A stretch of 64,000 nucleotides of DNA from JBBRBB01 sp038206235 (GCA_038206235.1 JBBRBB010000006.1:62001-126000); one strand, 5' to 3'. Shown: positions 43,845 through 53,459, counted from the first letter of the stretch. Translations and numbers: made by a program. The notes: generated by a model from the sequence alone, not told the origin.

Positions 43845-44627
43845 TTATTTTCCTAAGCGCTTGTATTCCTGTACATCTTTTGTTCCATCTGAATTATTTA
43901 TTGTTTGCTTAAACCAGTCGGCGCCTTTCAACACAATATCAATATTGAATGTTTGTCCTTCTATTTGTGAAAAGGTAGAGTTATCTATCGTTTCTTTTAG
44001 TTTATTATTACCATTCATTTCAAAATCACCAAACCCGATACCCGTATGCTTTTTTGAAGCCGAATCCGTGTAGGTGCTACCCCAAATAAAATGACCTGCG
44101 TAATAAGTTTTAAACTGCATCACTTCATATTTAGTAGTATCATTTCCATTTATTCCGTAAGATTTTACCAGTTTCCATGCTCCATCTAAGGGCGATTTTA
44201 CCTTTGTGCCTACCGATTCATATTCTTCTATGAGCTTATACTTATTATCGGGCCCCATATTGGCGATTACCTGCTTATATCCTTTAGATGTTTTTTCAAT
44301 GTCAAGATTGAAAGACCGTAATGTATCATCGCTTGAGTTTCCGGAAGCAGAATATATTACTTGTTCCGTTACTTTACCTGTACTCTCCGTGTAGGAGCCA
44401 ACACCAAATGAAGAAACAGAATCCGCGGGGTTTACATTGCCATACATCATATAATGGTCTGTGTAAATCTTCAACTGCTTTGCGGAGGAAGTTTGGGTCT
44501 GATTGCCATCAGTTGCTGACTGCGAGAGCATTCTGTATGCACCCGGCATAGTTGTCATGTGTTGTACTGATGTATTGCTGAAGCTGCAAAGAGCCAGCAC
44601 AAAATAAGAGGGATAAAATTTTTTCAT
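43845..44627 (-). CDS. Exported lipocalin-like hypothetical protein
   Basis: 260 residues with an N-terminal signal sequence (MKKFYPSYFVLALCSFSNTS). The mature part has two similar halves. One contains PGAYRMLSQSA, with DHYMMYGNVNPADSVSSFGVGSY. The other contains DGAWKLVKSYGINGN, with MQFKTYYAGHFIWGSTYTD and HTGIGFGDFEMNGN. This GxWKL plus YF-rich pattern resembles lipocalin-like/DUF4488 beta-barrels, so it may be a duplicated lipocalin-like domain. Function unknown. Confidence 0.6.
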   Translation of the reverse strand: MKKFYPSYFVLALCSFSNTSVQHMTTMPGAYRMLSQSATDGNQTQTSSAKQLKIYTDHYMMYGNVNPADSVSSFGVGSYTESTGKVTEQVIYSASGNSSDDTLRSFNLDIEKTSKGYKQVIANMGPDNKYKLIEEYESVGTKVKSPLDGAWKLVKSYGINGNDTTKYEVMQFKTYYAGHFIWGSTYTDSASKKHTGIGFGDFEMNGNNKLKETIDNSTFSQIEGQTFNIDIVLKGADWFKQTINNSDGTKDVQEYKRLGK

Positions 44628-44797
44628 GATTGATAATTTTATGCAAGCTAAAGTAAATTTTGGGGGTAGATAATTTTTGTTGATAAACAGTGAATGCCGC
44701 TCCACAAACAAAAGTTGATAAATGATTTGTCCAAAGGTCGCAGGCTCTGTGAGATGCTGTGCGTTGCTGATTCATTGCAAATACTTTTTGCCGTTAT

Positions 44798-45535
44798 TTA
44801 ACCCAACACTTCCTGCAACACATTTAGACTGCGCATTTCTCCAAAATCTGAAATGTGTAAAGCGAGAAATGTTTGCAAAGCATACAGCAACTGCCTTCTT
44901 TTTTCGTGGGTCAGCTTTATATGTTCAAGGTCTCTATAAAAATTTATATTGATGATATGCGAAATCAGTTGCGCCGGCTCACCTTGTATATAATGAGGAT
45001 GCACCGGCTTCTCTTTTGTAAATCTTCCTTCCTGTAAATCTAAGAAGCATGATTCATTTGAATAATCACCCTGAATTTTAAAGCCAAGCTCTGCGGCAAA
45101 ATGCAAAAGAAAGAATAGAGGAAGATTACTCACTATCGCATTATTTGCTGTATCCAATTCTTGTAAGGTGTTTTCAATCAGGTAAAATAACTTCGCATTG
45201 GCTTCAGGTTGTTTTATTCCATGCTGCAACAGTTCAATAATATATATGGCTGCTGCATTTCGCACCACATCAAAAAAAATTCTTTCGTATAAATAGCTCC
45301 ATTGATACTCTTTAATGAACTGCAGATTTTTTAGTTCATTGTGATACACTTCCATCTGCAGTATTGCGGCAGGCTGAAAAAAATTTTCTTTGCCTTGGGA
45401 TCGCTTTGAAATTTGGCGAACGCCTTTTACAATATAACTCTGCACACCAAACAATTCAGTGTAAACATTAGTAATAATGCTGGTTTCGCCATATTTAACC
45501 GTTCGCAGAATAATGCCTTTTGTTTTGTGTATCAT
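44798..45535 (-). CDS. recO: DNA repair protein RecO
   Basis: 245 residues. The N-terminal OB-fold begins MIHKTKGIILRTVKYGETSI and contains KGVRQISKRSQGKENFFQP. The C-terminal helical part follows (VSNLPLFFLLHFAAELGFKI). The zinc-finger cysteines of some RecO proteins are not obvious. It loads RecA at gaps together with RecF and RecR. Confidence 0.88.
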   Translation of the reverse strand: MIHKTKGIILRTVKYGETSIITNVYTELFGVQSYIVKGVRQISKRSQGKENFFQPAAILQMEVYHNELKNLQFIKEYQWSYLYERIFFDVVRNAAAIYIIELLQHGIKQPEANAKLFYLIENTLQELDTANNAIVSNLPLFFLLHFAAELGFKIQGDYSNESCFLDLQEGRFTKEKPVHPHYIQGEPAQLISHIININFYRDLEHIKLTHEKRRQLLYALQTFLALHISDFGEMRSLNVLQEVLG

Positions 45536-45536
45536 A

Positions 45537-45654
45537 CCCCTAAATCCCCTAAAGGGGACTTATGCAAGCTACATGCTAAACGCTAAAGATGTAAAAAGGA
45601 AGATTACGTTATTAAGATGTTTTTTAAAGTCTCCCTTTAGGGGGATTTAGAGGG
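45537..45654. repeat. Inverted pair of a palindromic element (taaatcccctaaagggga)
   Basis: Arm 1 (45537-45560) reads cccctaaatcccctaaagggg; arm 2 (45626-45654) is its near reverse complement, agtctccctttagggggattt. Each arm is itself palindromic (cccctaaagggg). The second arm overlaps the end of the formylglycine-generating enzyme gene and encodes its last residues. Such elements are common in Bacteroidota genomes. Confidence 0.8.
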
Positions 45655-46491
45655 TTCGGATTCGCAATCTTTTACGCAGCGAAAGCCTACATGGCAAAGA
45701 GATGTTTCGGGAGTGGAGTGTGAAGTATTACCAATTTTATATCCGTGACAAACTTTGTAATCGCAGAGAAAGGACCCGCTCATTTGCAGCTTTTCACTTG
45801 TGTTGCTTGCAGTGTCATTAGGGTTTTGCCAGTCCTGTATCCATTCCCAAACATTTCCGCCAATATCAGTTAAGCCTAAAGGAGTTTTACCAAAAGCGCC
45901 TACAGGTGATGTATAGGCAAAACCATCTGCAACGGTATTAAACTTGGGGAAATCTCCCTGCCAAACATTAGCCATATATTTTCCGTTTTGCACAAGTGAA
46001 TCGCCCCATGGATATTTTTTATTGTAATGGCCATCAGCATTCATGGCCACATATTCCCATTCAGGGCCTGTGGGCAATCTCTTATGCGCCCAGCTACAAT
46101 ACGCCTCTGCATCGTGCCATGAAACTTGTGTTACGGGATAATTAGGAAGAGCCTTTGATTTATCAGGTCCGAAAGGATATAAATAATTTGCTCCATCTAT
46201 TAAATTCCATGAATGAGTAAGAGTATCAAACACCCCGGCATTGCCAAGCTTTTGCGCTTCTGTTTTGTAGCCGGCAGCTTTTACAAATTCATCAAACTGC
46301 CCAACAGTAACAGGAGTAGCGTCCATAAAAAATGGCTTTATATGTCCCCCATTTTTATTTGTTCCTTCAGGTATTAAAACCATTCCTTGGGGTGCAATAC
46401 AATTTGAAACATTGTTATTGCAAGCTATCAGTGTAAGGAAAGAAGCAGTAATAAAAACTATATTGATAAATTTTATTACTGAATTAAACAT
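45637..46491 (-). CDS. Formylglycine-generating enzyme (sulfatase-maturing, SUMF1/FGE family) lipoprotein
   Basis: 284 residues with a lipoprotein signal (FLTLIACNNN), then the FGE-sulfatase domain: MVLIPEGTNKNGG, YPVTQVSWHDAEAYCSWA, KRLPTGPEWEYVA, DIGGNVWEWIQDW, and the active-site block GSFLCDYKVCHGYKIG. Its two Cys with four residues between match the copper-binding pair of aerobic FGE. It oxidises the sulfatase Cys to formylglycine. Its target is very likely the sulfatase encoded directly upstream. The final EPSKSP comes from a repeat. Confidence 0.9.
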   Translation of the reverse strand: MFNSVIKFINIVFITASFLTLIACNNNVSNCIAPQGMVLIPEGTNKNGGHIKPFFMDATPVTVGQFDEFVKAAGYKTEAQKLGNAGVFDTLTHSWNLIDGANYLYPFGPDKSKALPNYPVTQVSWHDAEAYCSWAHKRLPTGPEWEYVAMNADGHYNKKYPWGDSLVQNGKYMANVWQGDFPKFNTVADGFAYTSPVGAFGKTPLGLTDIGGNVWEWIQDWQNPNDTASNTSEKLQMSGSFLCDYKVCHGYKIGNTSHSTPETSLCHVGFRCVKDCESEPSKSP

Positions 46492-46574
46492 ATTGTGTTG
46501 TGAAAGATAATTTTTAAAAAGATAAGGTTATCCTGTGATAAAGGACAACCTTACATTAAAAGTTTTTTTGCTTA

Positions 46575-47999
46575 TTATTGATATGAATCAATAACGGACT
46601 GTAACCGGTCTCTTGCTGCATTATCCTGGGGAGTAGCGCCATCATGCCTTATCCTGCTGTTTTCAAACGGGTCTAAAATGTAGTTATAAAATCCTCTTTT
46701 ATGATCGTATAATTTATACATGGTATCTAATGACCATATTGTTGGAATTTTACCATCATCTCCTTTACGGTTTACATCGTAATAGCAATAGCTCCATTGT
46801 CTTGGTGTAGATATTTCACCAAAAACCTGCGGAGAAAAATTTACCCCATCTATAATGCCATAAGATGCAGGCACTTTTACATTGCATAAGCCTGCAATAC
46901 TGGGTAAGAAGTCAGTAAAATCAACGATGTTTCTGTCAATGCGGCCAGGTGCAACAGTTCCGCGCCAATAAACTATGAAGGGAACGTGAATTCCGTTTTC
47001 TATTGCTTTACCTTTTCCACCGGGTATTATCTGGCCCTTATATAAAGAATTAATATCAGATTCTGTTCCGTTATCACCAAGTACAAAAAGTATGATAGTT
47101 TTTTCACCAATGCCCAGGCTGTCAATTTTATGAAAAAGCAAACCCATTTCCTTGTCAAAATATTTTACCATGGAAGGATAATAGATAGTATCGCCTAATT
47201 CCCGTGGCTTGGTGGGGTCAAACGTTGCAAACTCAGGGTCATCAGGTGTTGGTTGAAATGGAGCATGACAAAGATTAGTAGCCCAATAAGCAAAGAAAGG
47301 TTTGTCTTTATTATTATCTATGAATTGAAAAATAGAATCTCTGAAAATGTCTTCTCCATACTTTCCTTTTGTTAGGGCATCAGCCAAATAATCACCATGT
47401 GTATATATCAATGGGTCTTTATACAAGCTTATTCCGCCTTCACTTCCTGATTCATTTGTTGATAATTTGTAAGGATTGCTGATGCAATAGTTATCAAAAC
47501 CAAAATCATGGAGCGAGGTATCGCCTCCATTCAGTTGCCATTTACCAGAGGCATAAGTTGCATAACCTTCGTCCTTGAGCATATTGGCAATGGTTCTTTG
47601 CGACCGGTCTAAATCTCCCCATGAGTTGGTATAATAATTACGCTGATTATATTTGCCTGTAAGCATTTCAAACCGGGAAGGCGAGCACAATGGAGTAGAA
47701 TGGCAGCGTGTAAACTGCATGCCCTCCTGCGCTATATTATCAATGTTGGGTGTAACATAAGATTCACCTCCTGTGTAATTCGGTATTTCATATCCCACAT
47801 CATCGCCTAAAACCAAAATAATATTTGGTTTGTCTATGGGGTGTATTGGAGTTTGCGCGGGGTCCGGAGCATGCTCACCAATTTTGCTGCAACCGGCGGT
47901 AAGAAAAATTAAAATGATTGCTGCATAACCGGTAAATTGTTTTAAATACACAGGCAGCGGGGGAAAGTTTACAGCGTGTTTTCTTTCAAAGATTTTCAT
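46575..47999 (-). CDS. Cys-type sulfatase (S1 family) lipoprotein
   Basis: 474 residues with lipoprotein signal (IILIFLTAGCSK). Sulfatase motifs: NIILVLGDDVGYEIPNY (metal ligands), and CHSTPLCSPSRFEMLTGKY, whose C-S-P-S-R is the formylglycine site. Further on are GYATYASGKWQL and ILFVLGDNGTESD. The start at 47999 places the signal peptide correctly; the frame is open to 48125. It is an exported hydrolase of sulfate esters, likely on a polysaccharide or glycan. The FGE gene 84 bases downstream would activate it. Confidence 0.92.
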   Translation of the reverse strand: MKIFERKHAVNFPPLPVYLKQFTGYAAIILIFLTAGCSKIGEHAPDPAQTPIHPIDKPNIILVLGDDVGYEIPNYTGGESYVTPNIDNIAQEGMQFTRCHSTPLCSPSRFEMLTGKYNQRNYYTNSWGDLDRSQRTIANMLKDEGYATYASGKWQLNGGDTSLHDFGFDNYCISNPYKLSTNESGSEGGISLYKDPLIYTHGDYLADALTKGKYGEDIFRDSIFQFIDNNKDKPFFAYWATNLCHAPFQPTPDDPEFATFDPTKPRELGDTIYYPSMVKYFDKEMGLLFHKIDSLGIGEKTIILFVLGDNGTESDINSLYKGQIIPGGKGKAIENGIHVPFIVYWRGTVAPGRIDRNIVDFTDFLPSIAGLCNVKVPASYGIIDGVNFSPQVFGEISTPRQWSYCYYDVNRKGDDGKIPTIWSLDTMYKLYDHKRGFYNYILDPFENSRIRHDGATPQDNAARDRLQSVIDSYQ

Positions 48000-48148
48000 A
48001 AAGAAATTAAATTTTTTTATTGATTTTAGTAACAAATATACAGGGCTAATTGCAAAACACATCTTAAATATGTAACAGTTAAACCTTGGGGAACTAATAA
48101 AGCGAATTGGGAGTTTGCGGCCCAAAGATAATAGATAAAATCAAATTT

Positions 48149-49807
48149 TTATTCAAATGTGCTGTAGAAGTATGGCGTTTTAGCTTCAAATTCAGCACTG
48201 CATGTATCTACCATTTTATAAACACGGGTAATACCTAATTCTTTTCTGTTTTGATATACATCTTCTTCTGTACAGTTTCCTATAATTCTGGCTATCTGCT
48301 CATCACCAAATCCATTTTTCTTCGCTTCTCTAAAAAGCTCGGCAGGCATGGTTGCCAAATTATATTTTTTTAATTCTTTTTCAATATTGCAAAGCTCTGA
48401 TATTTGGTATATAAACCATCGGTCAATACCTGTTGCCTGCACAATTGTTTTTACGGTAACGCCCTGCATTAAAGCATCTTTGATTCTAAAAATTCTATCC
48501 CACCGGGGAGTTTTTATATATTCAATCAACTCGTCACTCTTCATTAAACTCTTGCCATAATATCCTAAACCCACTGCTTCATTCTCCAGGCTTTGACAAG
48601 CTTTTTGAATGGCTTCTGTAAAGCTTCTTCCAATAGCCATCACCTCGCCTACGCTTTTCATTTGCAGGCCTAAGATATCATTAGCGCCTTTGAACTTATC
48701 AAAATTCCAGCGCGGAATTTTTACTATTACATAATCGAGTGCAGGTTCAAAAAAAGCGGAAGTAGTTTTTGTGATTTGATTTTTTAATTCATCGAGTGTA
48801 TAGCCAATCGCAAGCTTTGCAGCAATTTTGGCAATGGGATAACCTGTTGCTTTTGATGCAAGCGCCGAAGAACGGCTTACCCTTGGATTTATTTCAACCG
48901 CAAAAATTTCTTCTGTTTCGGGATGCAATGCAAATTGCACATTGCAACCGCCGGCAAAATTTCCCAGGCTGCGCATCATTAAGATGGCCTTGTTGCGCAT
49001 ACCCTGATAAGCAGTATCGCTAAGCGTCATTGCGGGAGCAACCGTAATGGAATCGCCGGTATGAATGCCCATGGGGTCAACATTTTCAACGGTGCAAATG
49101 ATGACTACGTTATCATTTTTATCTCGCAGTAATTCGAGTTCAAATTCTTTCCATCCTGATAATGCTTTTTCTACAAGCACTTCATGAATGGGAGAAGCCT
49201 GTAAGCCGCGTTGTAAAGCCTCATCTAATTCTTCTTTGGTATGAACAAAACTGCCGCCTGTACCACCTAATGTAAATGATGGGCGAATAACTAAAGGATA
49301 GCCTATTTCCTGCGCAAATTCTTTTCCTTCAAGAAAGCTGTTAGCGGCTTTGCTTGTTGCTACATCAATACCAATGTTGAGCATCAACTGTCTGAATTTT
49401 TCCCGGTCTTCTGCTGCATCAATGGCCTCTATATCAACCCCAATTAATCTCACATTATATTTTTCCCAGAGACCCAGTTCTTCTGCTTCTTTGCAAAGAT
49501 TCAGAGCAGTTTGACCGCCCATAGTTGGCAGCACTGCATCAATTTTATCCGCAGGATGCTGCGCATTTTCCTGCAAAATTTGTTCAATGCTTTCTACGGT
49601 TAAAGGCAAAAGATAAACACGGTCTGCCATCATGGGGTCCGTCATAATGGTAGCAGGATTGCTGTTGATGAGAATAACTTTTATTCCCTCTTCGCGTATG
49701 CTGCGTGCAGCCTGCGAGCCGGAGTAATCGAATTCACATGCCTGACCAATGATGATAGGACCAGAGCCGATGATAAGAACAGAATGTATGGATATATCTA
49801 ATGGCAT
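48149..49807 (-). CDS. carB: Carbamoyl-phosphate synthase large subunit, N-terminal half only (split carB)
   Basis: 552 residues covering the carboxyphosphate synthetase domain (GSGPIIIGQACEFDYSG, NSNPATIMTDPMMADRVY, RPSFTLGGTGGSF, ENVDPMGIHTGDSITVAPA, EINPRVSRSSALASKATGYP) and the oligomerisation domain. It then ends at FEAKTPYFYSTFE and a stop. In E. coli CarB this is the boundary (about residue 553) before the carbamate kinase half, whose start IMVLGGGPNRIGQGIEF is absent here. The start at 49807 gives a normal N-terminus. A separate C-terminal gene elsewhere is likely if the enzyme is active. Confidence 0.9.
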   Translation of the reverse strand: MPLDISIHSVLIIGSGPIIIGQACEFDYSGSQAARSIREEGIKVILINSNPATIMTDPMMADRVYLLPLTVESIEQILQENAQHPADKIDAVLPTMGGQTALNLCKEAEELGLWEKYNVRLIGVDIEAIDAAEDREKFRQLMLNIGIDVATSKAANSFLEGKEFAQEIGYPLVIRPSFTLGGTGGSFVHTKEELDEALQRGLQASPIHEVLVEKALSGWKEFELELLRDKNDNVVIICTVENVDPMGIHTGDSITVAPAMTLSDTAYQGMRNKAILMMRSLGNFAGGCNVQFALHPETEEIFAVEINPRVSRSSALASKATGYPIAKIAAKLAIGYTLDELKNQITKTTSAFFEPALDYVIVKIPRWNFDKFKGANDILGLQMKSVGEVMAIGRSFTEAIQKACQSLENEAVGLGYYGKSLMKSDELIEYIKTPRWDRIFRIKDALMQGVTVKTIVQATGIDRWFIYQISELCNIEKELKKYNLATMPAELFREAKKNGFGDEQIARIIGNCTEEDVYQNRKELGITRVYKMVDTCSAEFEAKTPYFYSTFE

Positions 49808-50146
49808 TGCAGAAAAACAAAATTCTGCAAATGTAAGTAAATGCAAACCTGAAAAAGGCCATAACCGCTTTATAAATTTACGACCCTTTAATATTGAGAA
49901 TCATATCTACAGGATGAAAGTTTCAGTAAACTTCACTTATTCCAGTTACGTATAAGTACGCATTTTTAAAATTGCGTAGAAATACGCTTGTTTTACCCCC
50001 CGCACTCTATCTTTGATTTATTCTTTTCCGGAACTCATGATGGTAAAATGTTTGGACAGAAATTAATTGTTAGATAAAACAACTATTTAATGATAGTTTA
50101 TTCTTGTTATGTTAATCAAAAAAAATTTTAAATCAAAAAAAAATTT
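49808..50146. other. 339-base intergenic stretch with a small palindrome
   Basis: No gene seen. Near 49957-49978 tacgca and tgcgta form an inverted repeat within a tract with repeated tacgc/tacgt, ahead of the secreted T9SS gene. It could be a regulatory site, but nothing decides this. Confidence 0.4.
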
Positions 50147-51742
50147 ATGAAAAAAGTAATTATTGTCTGCGTTATTTTTCTGCAGACTTTCCATGCAAAT
50201 TTGCATGCACAAACATTTCAGAACATTCTTGGCACTTCAGAAAGTTTTGAAAGTGGCTTATGCGCTACAACAAATGCAGATGGGAATTTAATAGTTCGGG
50301 TGTTTCATCTGAACCACTAAAGGGTTCGTTCCCTTTCGTTGTTAAATTTAATCCTGATGGGTCTGTTCATTCGAAATTAAAAATTACAGGATTTCCTTAT
50401 TCACCTACACCTGTGGCCTTAGAGCCGATTCATGACTCAGTAGGAAATGCAAAGGGCTACATAATAGCTCTTAGTTATATACAACAAACTATTATTGCCA
50501 GATTCAATAACTATGGTAAGGTTATATGGTCCAAGGTAATACATATCTTTCCGCATTTAGGTGGAAAATTTTTGCAGCCTGCATACAATCCTATTACCAA
50601 CAAGCTAAATGGATTTTATTTGCTGATAGATGCTGGCGACCGCAAAAGATTATTTAAGTTATCAATTGATGGCAACATTTTGTGGGAAAAGCGGCTGCAA
50701 TATGTTGGGGATGATGCTGATAACTTCAGCCGTGGATATTACTGCTGATAAGGATGGCGGATGCATTGTTGCGGGCAACTTAATGCTTGTAAACACTATG
50801 CCTGTTCTATTAAAATTTTCACCTTCAGGCAAGTTAATATGGGGGAAAAGGTTTGACTTCTATCCTAATCCTGGCTATATCTATTCGATTGATACCACAA
50901 ACGGAGGATATATTGCTTCAGGATTGCAAAATAATAGTTTAGTTTTCAAAATAAATAATGAGGGAGATATTCTATGGGCAAATAGCTATAATATTCCATA
51001 TAATGACAATCATCATTATCGTCACTTGCTAACCGATAAAAATGGTAATATTGTATTTGCAGGGCCTGAATATTATGACGATGCAGATTCAGTGCATAAT
51101 GGTTACATAGTAAAGTTAGACAGCACAGGCAATCTTCTTTTTTTTAAACGTTGTGAGGACAGCGTTACTTTAAAAGATGTGGCATTATCTTCTAATGGAT
51201 ATTATGCAGTTGGTTTTACAAACACAGATGGGTTTCCGAGTGATTTGTATGTAATAAAAACCAATACTGCAGGAAATATTACCGGAAATTGTACTCCCAC
51301 TACAACTTATAATATTATCAAAACAATCGCACAAGATTCTGTAGCATCAAATCAGCCTTTAAAGATATTTGATGATACACTAACCGCTACTAACATTACA
51401 CTAAATGTTGTACATTATGATACCTTGCCACAAAATTTGTGCGGAATAACACAAGGCTTGGTAAATGAAACAGAAGATCAGGCTGCTTTAGCTAAGCTTT
51501 CAGTTTCACCAAACCCAACACACGGTGTTTTTACCGTTACCTATAACAGCAATAACGCAGGCAAGGTGCAGTTGAACGTGTATGATAAAACAGGTAAGCT
51601 TATGTTTACCAAGACAGAGCAGGCAGTAAAAGGCAACAACAGCTACCAGCTTAATGTATCTAATCTTATAAATGGTGTGTACAACTTGCAATTGATTAAT
51701 GGCAGTGAGCAACAGCAAGTGAAGATTGTGGTGGAGAAATAA
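50147..51742 (+). pseudogene. T9SS-exported PQQ/Kelch-like surface protein, broken by two frameshifts
   Basis: Starts with a signal peptide (MKKVIIVCVIFLQTFHANLH). The first frame runs to GNLIV near 50295, the second continues SGVSSEPLKGSFPFVV to about 50728, and the third continues AVDITADKDGGCIVAGN to the stop. Repeated elements such as KVIWSKVIHIF, ILWEKRLQYV, LIWGKRFDF and DILWANSYNI suggest a beta-propeller. The C-terminus (SVSPNPTHGVFTVTYN to QQVKIVVEK) is a T9SS type A sorting domain. Two single-base lesions make it non-functional if real. Confidence 0.8.
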
Positions 51743-51831
51743 AAACTCTAAAAATCAAAAGGCAAAATTCAAAAGCCGGCATAGTAAAATGTGTTGGCTT
51801 TTTTCTTAATCTAATGAACAACTATTATTGA

Positions 51832-52082
51832 AATGATATAAATGATGCCTCATCTTTGAACATTTACCCCAACCCTGTAAAAGATGCGCTGCATGTAGGG
51901 GGTTAAATGTAGCAGGCAATGCAACTCTGTCAATACTTAATTTGCAGGGAAACGTATTAAGAACCATGAATGTAAGTGCTGTTAGTTATGATTTAAATGT
52001 TAGTCAATTAAAACAGGGGACCTATTATTTACGAGTTGAAAAAGGTGCGAATGTGAGCAACTATAAGTTTATGAAAGAATAG
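51832..52082 (+). pseudogene. Orphan T9SS C-terminal sorting-domain remnant
   Basis: Read from about 51832 it gives DINDASSLNIYPNPVKDALH, the start of a type A sorting domain. At the ggggg run (51898-51902) the frame slips. The next frame gives NVAGNATLSILNLQGNVLRT and TYYLRVEKGANVSNYKFMKE then a stop. The rest of the parent protein is absent. It follows the broken T9SS gene. Confidence 0.75.
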
Positions 52083-52141
52083 CTTTGTCGCAGAAGCACT
52101 AAGAGATAGAAGGTCTTTATAGTAAAACCATTCTCAAAACC

Positions 52142-52255
52142 TGTTCAATGCTTTCTGTAGTTAAAGGCAAAAGATAAACACGGTCTGCAATCATGGGGGG
52201 TCAGTCATTATAGTGCAGGATTGCTGTTGATGAGAATAACTTTTATTTCCTCTCG
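52142..52255 (-). pseudogene. Displaced fragment of carB (about 114 bp)
   Basis: Nearly identical, in the same orientation, to 49581-49694 of the carB gene (NSNPATIMTDP region) with about ten substitutions and small indels, for example ggtctgcaatcatgggggg against ggtctgccatcatggggtc. It is not in a usable reading frame. It records a rearrangement involving carB. Confidence 0.85.
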
Positions 52256-52304
52256 TTTTTTTGCCATGAAAAACTAAAGCCGGTAACAAAAAATATGATT
52301 CCAA

Positions 52305-52907
52305 CTATTTAATCCCGCATCCTATCGCTTTTGTTTCTGCGGGGTTTGGTTTTTCTCCTTTCATCAATGCACTGGTTGCATTTTCAACATATTTATTTTT
52401 AACTGCTGAGGAATTCTGCGAATTATCGTCAATAGCGCCGATATACATTACCTCCAAATCATTGCTCAGCAGAAATACATGGGGTGTGCGTGTTGCGCCA
52501 AATTTGGGATACACCTGTTGCCCTTCATCAAAAAGATAAACGAATGGATAATTCTTTTGCTCTGCTCTTGCCTGCATATTTTCATAACTGTCTTCAGGAT
52601 TTATAGCAGGATTGTTGGGATTAATGGCAATAACCGGATAACCAAGCGGCGCATACTTTTTATGCAGGTCTATAATCCTTTGCTCATAAGCTTTTGCGAA
52701 AGGACAATGATTACAGGTAAAAATTACGATGTATCCCTTTACATTTTTATAATCTTTCAGCGAAACCATTTTACTATCAACATTTTTAAGCCGGAAGTCT
52801 TCTGCCTTATCACCAATTTTATAACCGCTGAGAGATGTTGTATAAAAATTGGTGAACAGCGTAATGGCTGCAACGGAAAGCAGCAACATAAAAATTTTCG
52901 TTCTCAT
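52305..52907 (-). CDS. Exported redoxin/AhpC-TSA-like thioredoxin-fold protein
   Basis: 200 residues. An N-terminal signal or anchor (MRTKIFMLLLSVAAITLFTN), then the domain GYKIGDKAEDFRLKNVDSKM, and FTCNHCPFAKAYEQRIIDLH with a C-x-x-C pair. It continues GATRTPHVFLLSNDLEVMYIG and ends IGCGIK. It is a thioredoxin-like envelope protein, probably reducing or transferring disulfides, or scavenging. A TlpA-like gene lies immediately upstream in the same direction. Confidence 0.82.
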   Translation of the reverse strand: MRTKIFMLLLSVAAITLFTNFYTTSLSGYKIGDKAEDFRLKNVDSKMVSLKDYKNVKGYIVIFTCNHCPFAKAYEQRIIDLHKKYAPLGYPVIAINPNNPAINPEDSYENMQARAEQKNYPFVYLFDEGQQVYPKFGATRTPHVFLLSNDLEVMYIGAIDDNSQNSSAVKNKYVENATSALMKGEKPNPAETKAIGCGIK

Positions 52908-52940
52908 AAATTTTTTTTTAGAATGAACATTACATATTTG

Positions 52941-53459
52941 TTAATCAAGATTCGAATGAATCCAGTTTTCTAACTCCGCTTCTGATGTAAATTCTTCATT
53001 GTGAAAAAATTTGTTTCCTGTTGGAGTAATTAATAGGGTTACAGGAATTGCTCCATCCCAGTCTTTATCTATTTTAGGTATCCATGAATTTGTATTTGCA
53101 TCAGCAAGCAATACTACTTCAGGTTTAATATTTTTTTCTTTTATAAAAGGGATTACCTGTTCAGTAAGCTGGTTCTTAAAATTCAGGCTTACCAATAAAA
53201 TTTTAATTTTTTTATCTGCAGCATACTTCTCGTTAAATGCAAGAATATAAGGAAGTTCTTCTACACAGGGCTTACACCAGGTAGCCCAAAAATTAATCAG
53301 CAACGTTGTATCGCCGGTGGTTTTTAAACGTGATTCTAATTGAGAAAATTTATTATATACTGAAACCGTTTGTGATTGGGCAGTAAAACAGCTTAACAAC
53401 AAAATGAGCAGGGTTAATTTGATGTTCAAACGGAATGTGGAAAAAAATGTTCTGCTCAT
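52941..53459 (-). CDS. TlpA-like thiol-disulfide oxidoreductase
   Basis: 172 residues, with a signal peptide or anchor (LTLLILLLSCFTAQS). The thioredoxin active site is NFWATWCKPCVEELPYI (C-x-x-C) and the cis-Pro region is AIPVTLLITPTG. It acts in the envelope on cysteines of exported or cytochrome proteins. It lies 33 bases upstream of the redoxin gene and the pair is probably one operon. Confidence 0.86.
   Translation of the reverse strand: MSRTFFSTFRLNIKLTLLILLLSCFTAQSQTVSVYNKFSQLESRLKTTGDTTLLINFWATWCKPCVEELPYILAFNEKYAADKKIKILLVSLNFKNQLTEQVIPFIKEKNIKPEVVLLADANTNSWIPKIDKDWDGAIPVTLLITPTGNKFFHNEEFTSEAELENWIHSNLD

Noticed and set aside
44696..44796. Small coding gene between the lipocalin-like protein and recO
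   Set aside because: Short overlapping frames exist on both strands, but none has a plausible start, length or motif.
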